In this document: one piece after another, positions 48,101 to 60,100 of the stretch
Layout of the letters: each line of letters opens with the position of its first letter
How positions within the stretch are numbered: the first letter of the stretch is position 1
From: Paraescarpia echinospica
Taxonomy: Eukaryota > Annelida > Polychaeta > Sabellida > Siboglinidae
Reading direction: 5' to 3'
Length of the DNA: 64,000 nucleotides
Assembly: GCA_020002185.1 (NCBI GenBank)
Contig: CM034536.1
Coordinates: 15,293,614 to 15,357,613 of the forward strand
Made by a program: the position numbers and the translations under genes
Notes under the pieces: generated by a model
Seen by the model: only the letters and a program-made list of their open reading frames with translations
Databases searched by the model: none
Told to the model about the DNA's origin: nothing

Positions 48101-51100
48101 TGCAGTACCAGGTAGTCACTGTGAATATTATTTTTTGCAAGAATTACATGAAAAATTACATTATAAAATAACAAATAAAATGATACAGATATATTTAAGG
48201 GATCTTCTGTAGTGTCCTATTATACCCCGTGATAATTTTATAATTCCTTAAAGACAATAAAATCTGTAACTGTACAAACAATTCTACATACAGCCTTAGG
48301 TAATCTAAATTAAACAAAAACTAAAACTATAATAAATTACATATGAAGTAAGAATAATATTAACACAGTGTTTATATGTACCATAAATCTGGTCGCATTC
48401 ACCATTCTGATGCAGTGTTAAAATATTAATACTAGAATTTTATATGGAGGAAAAATCCAAGCTGTGTATGAATGAGCGAAGTGGCACCCCCTACCGTCAT
48501 GTCGACACACCAGATGGCGCTGTGTGTGAGAGTGTCCCACACATACAGGTTGGTGTCATAGCCGCAGGTGACAAACTGGTGCTGACTGGGGTGACAAGCG
48601 AGACCCCACAGCTCGTCCACGTGACCCTGTCAACAGGTGACGCAGTCATACATATGTGCACATGTACTTGTTGTCACAATGAAGGTCTTATTTTGCCCTA
48701 CACCAATGATCTGTGTATGTTAAAACGACTGTGTTTGGCGAGTGTGGCGTGTCTGTGGCGTGTCTGTGGCGTGTGTGTCGTGTGTGTCGTGTGTGGCGTG
48801 TGTGGTGTGTGGTGTGTGTGGTGTGTGTGTGTGTGGTGTGTGTGGCGTGTGTGTCGTGTGTGGTGTGTGTGGCGTGTGTGTCGTGTGTGGTGTGTGTGTG
48901 GTGTGTGTGTGGCATGTGTGTGGTGTGTGTGTGGCGTGTGTGGCGTGTGTGGGGCGTGTGTGTGGTGTGTGTGAGGCGTATGTGTGGCGTGTGTGGTGTG
49001 TGTGTGCGTGCACGCATGCATGCGTGTCCGTGTGTGTGTGTGTGTGGTGTGTGTGTGGTGTGTGTGTGGCGTGTGTGGCGTGTGTGGGGCGTGTGTGTGG
49101 TGTGTGTGAGGCGTATGTGTGGCGTGTGTGGTGTGTGTGCGTGCGCGCATGCATGCGTGTCCGTATGTGTGTGTATATGTGTGCGTGTGTGTGTTCATGT
49201 GGATGTATGCGTGTGTATGAAATGGCACAATTCAGTTCACATATATTGCCTTTATAATAGTGATTGTCTCTCAAACTGTCAACTTTTACTCCCAGCAGCT
49301 ATTGCCGTACAGAAGACTTCACCAAAGGCACTGCTCCATTGTTTTTCAACATAGACAGAAGCCAAAGTGAATAATTCAGTCTTATCATAGCTGTAACCAT
49401 CTATGCAAACTTAGACTGTTCCGTGTTAATGGACCAGTAAGAAAGATGTCCAAACCTGCACGATGGGACTGAACTCGAGTCCAAGAGCTCCCTGAAGGAT
49501 GCGATTGCGGGTTGTCCCAACCAGGATCATGTTTCCCTTCCCTTGACTCAGCATGCGAGGCGCTCCGTACTGCTCTGAGATCTGGCAACAGGTGGCGCCA
49601 CAATCAACAACAACATTAGTCATACATGTCAAGATAAGTCAGGACAAAGTATCAACGTGATCATTGCCACACGCGAGTGTCAGCAGTAGCTGTAAGAATG
49701 TCAATATGTAGCTAGATGGAGTGTCGTAGTGTCACATACCAACATCATGTACATACATGGATACCAACATAGAGACAGGATTAAGAATGTTTGTATTATC
49801 TTAACTGCTGTATATTTGTCAACACCTCACGTGGAGAAAACTGTGACATGTGTAATCAGAAAATCCTGCATGTTTGTCTCACGGATATTAATATCAGATG
49901 TGTTAAAATACAGACATGGAGGCTGTCATGTCTCGTGACATGTGGTCCATGTAAGTTGAGCCGGGGAGTGCAAATGTAAACATACCTGTGTACAGTGTAA
50001 GTTGACAGACAGGTCATTTATGCATCCACATGTAGTCAAAAGGATACGTGGACACTGCAAAATATGTGGATGCAGGTGGAAATTTCCACAGTATAACTTA
50101 TTGTTGTCACTGGTTAACAGGATATTGCAATAAATTATAGTCCGTTTTGGTCGAAGATCGATGTCAGATGCTTACAAAAATGAGGGTGTACCGGGAATGC
50201 ATGTTAGAGCTCATATGCTTAATAGAATGAATACGGCAAGCCAAGAAATGAGAGCACCGTTTCGTTTAAGGAGTATAACTACCTAGTTGTGGTCTGTTAT
50301 AACTAAGTTGCGGTCTGCACCCACCTCCTGCTCCACTCCCATCTTCTTGTAGTCACTGCCCCAATGCAGGATCTTCCTGTCTTTACCTCCAGTCAGGAGA
50401 GTTCCATCTTTGAGGATGCATATCGAGAAGATCGTCCCCTCGTGTGCACCTACGATGGCGTCTAACACCCGGTTTGTTGCTGCAATGGTCGCCATGGTAA
50501 CAATTTCTTAACCGAAAAAAATGTCAACAACGATTCCAGCGTCAAGTTTTTTAACCTACCACCACATTGAAAATTAAATCAAATTAAAATAAAGTATGAA
50601 GTACGAACATACACCTATGAACTTACCCTCTGTGTCAGAGTGCATACGGAGTGAAGTGAAAACAGGTGTTAATTCATAGAATAAGCAGACTAAGCAGGGA
50701 GGTGACAGCTTGTTACAGTTGTACATTACACAGCAGTGGAAGGACATATATACCAAGGGTGGGTACAATCATTCTAAATGTACAGCAAATACTCACAACA
50801 CAATATTGCAAAAATGGATTATATAGAGAAATACATGGAATGCCAGAAGCATTATGTACAGCAGTGTGTAGGTGTTGCCAGCAAAAGGTCGTGGGGGTCA
50901 TCGTGAAGCACAAGTGACTTTGTGAATCTTACATGGCATCTCACATAAGATTCACTCCATATACGTCTAAATCGTTAATGAGAAGAGCCGTTCAGTATAT
51001 TAACCAGCATGAGATGATTTAAAACAACAATAAAAAGAACACAAATTAATTGTTAAAATTATGCATATCCCTTTGGATACTGTCCACATGGTTTCCAAAG

Positions 51101-54100
51101 CAAATAAGTTATATTCTATTCTGCACTTAAAAGTGGCAGTTTTGTTACATTTTCATATTTCTGGGTTAAACCTTACATCCAAAATCTGTCAAATATTGCA
51201 CCTAAAATATTTTGTTCAACACAATGACAATGTTTTCATCAGATTGGGAGAATAAATTAGATAAATATTTGTTCTTTAACACAAATATGACACCACAACT
51301 ACTTGTCAATACTTCAGCAACCAACTGCCATCTTGAGGAAATTAATTCCGAGATCTTTTTCAGAATTTAGTTCCAGCATAATGCAACTGGTCGTTGATGA
51401 AATATAAAGTGAGTAAACTTCACAGTTGTGTTAAATTATGTGTAAAAATGTTTAATCTACTTTAATTCTGCAGTTTCTGTCTACTGCTTATGGCCAGACA
51501 TCCCAGGTGAAATGGTATTTTTTGATAAAAAATACTCAAAATGTTTTCTGCCAGATTATGATACTTTTTTATGCATGCTATCAATAAAATTCATTACTAT
51601 GACAATTACATACCTCTAAGTGGGTTTTGGTCATTTTGTAAAATGCTCTGATCATTTCACAATAGAATGTTTACAGAACATGGATCTGCAAGAATTCTAA
51701 TTATATATGTGCTCAAAAAAGAATGACAATGTTTCCAATTTGCTAATATTTGCTCAAAATGATGGCCATTTTGTTTGTTACTATGGAAATGGGGGGTCTG
51801 GCCAAAAAAGTTCAATATATTGTTTACTCAGTATGATCCATTCCATACTTTGGGCAAACAATTTTTTTCAGTTTGGGCAAACAAATTTGTACTGTTTGTA
51901 CAGATTAAAAAATAATCCCATCTACCTGCCGTGTCTGGCCTTAAGGCCATACCTCTTCCCTAAACTACATCGAAACTGACCCACCTCTTCCCCAGACAAT
52001 CAGGCTCCCATTGCTGTCTCCTGTCAAAACATCGCCGTTCTCAGCAAACGCCAAACATGTCACAAACTTGGGCTTGTCATGTTTCTAGATGCAGCATAAA
52101 CAGAACAGTAGTTAACCCACATGAAGATCATAATATTTAAATTCTACTGCATGAAAAACTGTTGGTAATCAACCAATAGGTTTTATTTTTATAGAACTTA
52201 AAGCAGGGTTACTGACATTCTATTGTCTGATATTTTTCAAATGTAATTATTATGACATCAAACTTATGATACGAATATATATATAATTCATTGATTATAA
52301 CAAACCTGATTTATTTTTATGTATGATAATAGGGAAATGTTGTGCTGAATGATTTTTGGAGGTTTAAGAATTTGGTCCGATACCAGTGTAGCTTTCAAAG
52401 CTAATGCTTGGAGTAAAATACATAAAATGTTCTGGAATTTAGGTTAAAAATATACATTTCCGACATAAATAATGAATACCTCGTAAAGACCGAGCTTGCG
52501 AGTGAGAGTGCCGCCATCTAGCGTCCAGAAAGAAATCTGATTCTTGCCACACGTCACAATGCTACTGTCTTCACATGGGTGAAACTCTGCTGCCAAGACA
52601 GGCTCTGTGGAACTCTGGCAGGGAGTCAAACACAGTATCAATTACCAATAGTCTCTGGTAGGGAGGCAAAGATGTGATCACCTTCCAAGTTACAGGTCAG
52701 TAAATTTTGGCATGCAGACAAACACAGGGTTAACTACCGAGATACAGTTAAGCAAATTCTGGCAGGGAGGCAAACACAGTGTTAAATACTAAGTTCATCA
52801 TCATCATTGTGCAGCCGTAGTATCCTGTGGTTGGGCGAAGGCCTCAGCATGTCGTTTCCAAATCTGCCAGTCTTGCACTATCCTCTGCCAGGTGGTGCCC
52901 TTCCAGTACTCGTCTAGTTCGTCTCTCCACCGTCTCGCCGGTCTTCCTCTAGATCGTTTCCCTTTGTAAGGTCTCCAGGTTGTGATATGCGATGTCCATC
53001 GGTTATCTCGTAGTCTGCTGATGTGCCCTGCCCAGGTCCACTTCTGTCTTCTGATTTGTTCTATCACGTCTATGACCTTTGTATTCTGGCTTATCCAGAT
53101 GTTTGTTTTTCTCTCCTGATATGTGATGTTTAATAAGGAAACACGGTTTAGTTTGCCTACACCCGTAGTTGTAGCAAATCGTGGCCGTTTCAGAGTACAG
53201 ATCAAAGTGTACACACCTTCGTTTCGGTGACCTTGTGACCTCTTTCCCCCTTCTGCCATTCCCATACCGATATCGTGTGTTCGTTGCCGTCATCAATGGT
53301 AACCAGGTGTAAACCTCCGTCCTGCAAATGGAAACACACAGTACCAAGTGAAATAATCGATAACATTTATGTCAGCAGAATATGTTGAGTAATAATCAAA
53401 TTAGAAAGTGATGCAAAATTGATGTTTGAAATGTCTCAAAAATATCAAAATGCATTTACTAACTAAAATTGCAATATCGAGTCACAACATGATTAAGAAA
53501 TAATTCAAAGATACAAATATTTATCATACAAAATTACATCTATTATTCTAATGTTAGTAAGTCCTACTTCTAAGGATCAACTTTTAGGACTTATTGACAT
53601 ATCGTCATAATTTCACAACTATTAATACATAACCTTGTTTTAGGACGTCTTTAAAAAGGCATATAAATATGAACAACAGTACAACTTTTTGGAAAGATTG
53701 TGGCCACTGCAGTTTTAAAACAATCATTTTAAAACCGGTCTAACTTCAAAACAAATACTCACTAAGGTGATAAGACTTACTGACCGATTTTGAGAAGCCA
53801 AGGCAGGCGACGGCTCGCTCAAACTCTCCGATACCAATGACCTTGAGAGTGTTTAGGCTGACAGAGTCCCAGATGCGTATGTGTGGCTGCAAGACAGAGC
53901 TACGTATTACCAGTCTAACACGTCACTCGATTGGTGGCATGAACTGATAATGTTTTTTTATATCTATTTATTATATAATACATTTAAATTAATATTAATT
54001 ATATTACAACTATTTAAAATTATTTTAAGATTTCAGAAGCTACGTACCGGTACATCATTTATTTTAGTTACTTGATATATGTAGTCTTTTTAAAATAATA

Positions 54101-57100
54101 TTATATTTATTATTTTATTTATTATAATTATATTATATTTGTAATTATTAAACCAAATACGGTTTATCAACATAAGTCACAAGGAAGGGTAACAGCTGTA
54201 TTACTGTATGTAATATTACTGTATGTAATATTACTGTATGTAATACTACTGTATGTAATATTACTGTACATAATAAACATGTACACACTGGTAATGGAAG
54301 TAACACAATCAGGCAGAGAAGACGTCTGCGGACTGGTAGACTTGTCATGCAAACTAGGTTAACAAACTTAAATTTGTGTTTATAAATCAAACTACAGTCA
54401 CGCCTCATTATAACGCGCCCTGTTATAATACGGATTCTGTTATAACGCGGTCGGTCGTGGACCCCGAATGGGGAAATGGGCGCTATGACAAACTATATTA
54501 ACACAGTAATAACTGTCGATTGTTTTGTGTGAAGTTATCCCCGCCTTTGTCCACGACATGTGTATATTTGAAAGACTAGTTTGCGGACAATAAATTTAAC
54601 GTTGACGTACAATTGCAACGAATCAAGTGTGAGGTGCGTCACTACGTTGCCATTCTTTATTCTGCACTGCCAATGCTATCAAAGGTATAAGTTTCTTTGA
54701 CTATTATTATGGTCAATTTTAACTTTAGGAAGAGTGCATGTGGGCGAAGTATTGTTTGTTTTGCACCGACAACAAACGAATCGTTTCTAATCTGCTAGTC
54801 ATGCTTCGGCGCCGGGCGGCTTGGTAAAGTGCAATTGAAATTCACAAAACAAGTAGGCAAGATCAGTAAGCTAACATGGCGTAACAAATATTAGCTTTTC
54901 GCTGTGATGAACGCAAAGCTACTGCCTGTACTGGTGCGCCAAAATATTAATTCGTCAACCGCATATGAATTGGTGAATCGTAATATTGTTCGGCACGGTA
55001 AAAGTGCTTTCTAAATTGGTATTTTGATATTGATTGAAAGACAAAGTTAAGCCAATTGTGAGCGTACTTATAGCTTTGAATCATTAATCAATTCTAACGC
55101 AGCGTTTGTCAAATCATTTGAGTATTCGGCTGCTGAGTGCCAGGTCATTATTTTAGATCTTACGTCAGCGGTACCATATTATCATTCAGTTGACCGTGGC
55201 TTGTTGGTTCGTTGTTTATTTAAAAACGGTACACAATTCATGAATTTTATTCAGTTCAACATTCAACAGTGTCCAACAGTGTATGACATTTAAACAGAAT
55301 ACACATTGACGTTGGCTGGCTGTTTAATAAGCTTCATAAACTGCGTATAGACTGCGCGACGTGCACACTCTGGCTTCGATACAACGTTGGCGTTCTTCGT
55401 GCAGCAGCGGTGTCGGTCATCGTCGTAGCGCCTCTGACGGCAGATACAGGAACCCGCCACGTTTTTATAACACACCCCGTTTATAACGCGGATTCATTTT
55501 GTGGACCCCGACTACCGCGTTATAACGAGGCGCGACTGTACTAGGAAACAAGATACAATCTCCATGCAGTCAATAACACCATGCTGCATGCTGTAGGAAA
55601 GTTTGAGGTAAAGGAACAGGCAGGACAAGTCCTGTATTCAAGCGTAAACATGCTCCAGAGAGAACAGAAAACTTTGACACTTTGCTCCTCTATATTATTA
55701 TTTCTGAATAACAACATAATTATAATCTGTAAACTGACCTGGTCATAATGTAAATAAACATAATTCAGGGAACATTGCCTGATTAACTAGTAGACTGATT
55801 TAAGCCACATTTGGTGCCTTCCTGGAAGTTAGTGAAAAAGCTTAATTTTAATAACGCTATACAAAAAACCTATAATCATGTTCCTTAAATGCACAATCAG
55901 CACACTATCAATGAAATTGTAACAAATAAAATATAATAATCAACAAAATATATATTAATACTAATTTTACATAATTGATTTCCTTGGTAATTGCAACAAA
56001 TAAAATAACAATTAAGGTGTCTGTAATAAATCAAATAATCCATGGGGTTGGGACTGATGGTTGGTTGGTCAAGGGTCCATTTGGATTATCATCAAGAATA
56101 GAAAATATAGTATTTCAATATTCCATTTTTATGTGTGTGGGTGGGTGGGGTCAATTATATAAACATTTTTAATTATTGGATTTTTATATGTGACACTTTG
56201 CCATGGTTCAAACTGTAAGCTACATTTGGCCAATCTGAAAAAAGCCATAAGTACATTCATGAGAGATATAATTGAAGATAGTTTTCATTTTCTTGCATTT
56301 TTACAAACAAAAACAATTTACTACAGGTTGGAATAACAGAATGTCAAATTAATACTTGAAAGTATTTTTGATGGGTGTTTTGGGTGTCCTCCAAAATGGC
56401 GCTCACAGCTACAGACTGCCAAAATGTACCTGAAAGTCTGAACCATTCCAACCTGTCACTTATTTTCAAAGCTGTACGACTGAATAGGAATATAAACTTG
56501 CTGTAAACAAAAAGATAACTAGCGTGCACATCTTAGACATGATGACAACAAAGACCGGCTGTGAAGTGACAACAGTGAGACTGTGGTGGACTACCTGAGT
56601 TCTCCTGTCAGCGTGCCTCCTCCCTACAGAGGTCGGCCAGTGCTACACAAACAGACAACATCGTCAAAATTGCCCAACCACGCAAACTACGAAGGCTGCA
56701 AAACGAAAGTGAAACTACTCCCACCCTCCACTCACCCAGTTCTCTCCCGATTCTAAGATCTCTGACCCACGCCATCTCCTCTGAGGACAGACAGATACAG
56801 GCATGCAGCAGAAAGTAAAAGATGGTGCAAAGTAAACAAAACCACGCAGACATGCGTCAGAGCAATGGTAGGGCATGCAAACCACTGTTGGTTAGGGCCA
56901 CAGAGAAAACATAAATTTTCACCGGTGAATTTTTGGCTGTGTATATGGCTATAGACAGTGGTGGATATTTGTGTATGCATAGTCTTTGTGCAGTAATTGC
57001 AGTGTGGCTGAATACTTCCCCAAAATCAAGATGATGTTAGTTAGAACAGGTCTGCTTGGGGGCAAAGTCCGAAGGATGGGATGGTGCTTTACAAAAGAAT

Positions 57101-60100
57101 TTACCTTTGTAAAAGTTACACTGAAATGTTGATGCGAATGTAAGGAGTGTTTCGAGGAGGAAGCTCGTGAGAAGTCAGTTAAAATGGGCTGGACATGCAG
57201 AGCAAATGGAAAGTAAAGGTTAACAAAGAAAGCAGATAAAATGGAAGAAAGAAGGAGAAGAGGACCATAACTGAGATGAGAGGACGGTGAAGGGAGATCT
57301 GGCAGGATCGTGAGGGGAATGGAGAATGAGAGTGAGATATAAGGTGGGGGGAGGGTTGAGACGGCAGTAGGAATGGAGAATGAGTGAGATATAAGGTGGG
57401 GGGAGGGTTGAGACGGCAGTAGGAATGGAGAATGAGAGTGAGATATAAGGTGGGGGGAGGGTTGAGACGGCAGTAGGAATGGAGAATGAGTGAGATATAA
57501 GGTGGGGGGAGGGTTGAGACGGCAGTAGGAATGGAGAATGAGATATAAGGTGGGGGAGGGTTGAGACGGCAGTAGGAATGGAGAATGATAGTGAGATATA
57601 AGGTGGGGCGAGGGTTGAGACAGCAGTAGAACAAGAAGGAAATAGAAGGAAGAAAATAAAACTCAAGAACCAGTATTGATACCAGCTTCACCCGGACTTC
57701 TGGGACAGAGGAAAGGTACGACATACCTGGATGCTGTTGTGGATTTACATTATACAAAAGCACAATAAGACCACTTTTCATTGATATTAACCTTGACCAC
57801 ATGACCGATAGCTAAAAAGATTCCTAACCAACAGTGATGCACAATTCCAGATGCAGCCACAACACAAACACAACCACATGCTCCCAAAAGCCCTTCGTGC
57901 CTCAAAGCTTTTATTTCTGAATTTTTAAGGGTACCCCATAAACCCCTCCACCTGCCCCTGGACATTACAACTGACCAGTGAGTAATGTAACTCACAGCCT
58001 GGCAGTTTATCCTGCGGACCAAATCCATTGATCAAAACACTGACATGTTTAAAAACAATTAGATCGGCCTTAATATCATTTTTACTCTAACTCGTAGCAA
58101 TAACTTCTCCCGATTTTTCCATTGTGGTCCGCTTTCCTCCAATTTAATTCAACAAAAGCATCAGCGATAGATGCGGGAAATAGCAATTCCTAGAATAAGT
58201 TATCTAGTCGGCACAACAAAGCATAGCCAGAATTGTGGGACATCTATAATAAATAAAACTGACATATCCTAAAAACATTTAAATATGGGTGAGCATGAAG
58301 ACATGTTGCAGCATTGCTACGGCTACTGGTTGTTAGTAGAAAACAGTTTACTATTATCAATAATGATGTACATCACCAGACCTGAGTTGACAAATCTTTA
58401 GATTTCTGTCAGACACAGTAAGTGAACAGTGAGAAGAGGTAAACAAGTCAACACATATGAGGAGTGAACTACCAGAAACTATTAACATTTAAATACAGTT
58501 TCTATGAAAAACTTCTCCAGTTAACTAAGCCACTAACCATATATTACTATCAAATTGAAGTACTGCAATACTACAAAAGGAGCAATTTAGCTACTTCACC
58601 CACTTGAAAATGAAAATAAAATATATACTAAATGTAATGTTATGAAACATAAGTAAAACCTTACACCCATAACAAATTATAACTGTTCTACATGAAACAT
58701 TAAGATTTTAAATATGTCTCCTTAATCACTTCCTTACAAGAAATATGTCGTTAGAAATCGACCAATCAAATGCCGCACTCACCTTTCCTTCCCGTTTGTC
58801 GTGACCTGCCACCTGACCAGTTGCTATGGTGATTTTATCAGGATGAATGGCGATGCTGAAATTCACAAATTCTAGTTACACTAAAAAGGTTTTAATTGGT
58901 ATAGAATAAAAACAGACACTAGTGTTACCTAAAGTGCTTACAATGAATTATGTTGTATGCACCTGAATTAGGTGCGTACAACATAATTCATTAATTAGGT
59001 CCTAATTAATAGAGTCGCAAAGTAAATAAATACAACAATTGTTCAAACACATGAATGCTCACTTACGTACATACACACATATTCTTACACATGCACGCAT
59101 ACACATAAAATAATATATCCAGAATATACATCATAACTATGTTGCCTCGTCGATGTTGGTGCTCTGCATGCACCTGACCGTGGACAAAAGAGAGTCGGGG
59201 CAGGAACGTACAATTTGACGGTGTATCATAGGAATTGGTGGAAATGACTTTTTAATTATTTATTTACACATTTGTTATCTTTTAATACCACTCTAATTGA
59301 CTTTTATTAATTGTTTGAGACACTACTTAATGACATGGAGAGTTTAATTATTTATTTATATATTTACTAATTTTCCTTTTAAAAACTGTTTGTCCTGGAT
59401 ATACCACATCTACAAATAAAACAAATGAAACTTTATACATAAGCACTCATTCTGCTACTTCTGTTAACACCGAGACATGATGTACCATTTGACATCATCT
59501 GTGTGTCCAAGGTAGTGACGTTGCATCTGTTCTTCAACGTTGTAGAGAATGACAGCTGATGCGATGAAGTACACCATCTCCCCCGTGGGCAGCTGGTAGA
59601 GGTTGCAGCGGGCATCGCGACCCCGGTAACCATAGCTACACTGGTCAAGGGTCGCAACAAAGTAGGTCACATTTGAATTTCGCCACAACTGATGTGATAT
59701 TGTCACTCATCTGAGCCAGCAACAACGGCACTGACCTGGACGCCAGAAGGAAACAGAAAAAGAAGTAGACCGAAAACGACTTGGCGACGAACCATCGAAG
59801 AAGAACTGAAGACTGCTGGGCGGACATGGGGCAATGCAGCAAGACACGCCCAAGACAGAGGGGTCTGGCGAGACCTTGTGCGAAGAGGATAAGTAAAAGT
59901 AACTCATCTGATGGAGGTGGGACAACTACTAAAGTGGTGGTGGTGAAACAGTCGGAAAAGTGGTAAATCGCAACTAAGATGGGAACACTGTGTAAAAGAA
60001 GGATTTATGAGAGGCAGAGGAGGGTGACAAATGGAGAGAGAAGGTGGGCGATAGGGAGAAACGGAACTTTATAACAGCTGGGATGGTGAAGCTGCAGAAC

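Larger units (their letters stand above)
55541..58782. other. EML intron continued
   Basis: Contains a SINE copy (56945-57115) and a minisatellite (57303-57630); otherwise nothing recognised. Confidence 0.5.

Noticed and set aside
48444..49354. Overlapping 170-210 codon frames rich in Cys/Val or His/Thr on both strands
   Set aside because: Pure products of the GT-rich repeat; the compositions are complementary on opposite strands.
52804..53265. A single 153-codon frame that seems to fuse an EML exon with LINE sequence
   Set aside because: The frame overlaps the EML exon at 53217-53321 but in a different reading frame, so it is not a fusion.
57179..57802. Ser/Pro/Leu-rich 207-codon frame on the minus strand
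   Set aside because: Encoded by the purine-rich minisatellite at 57303-57630.
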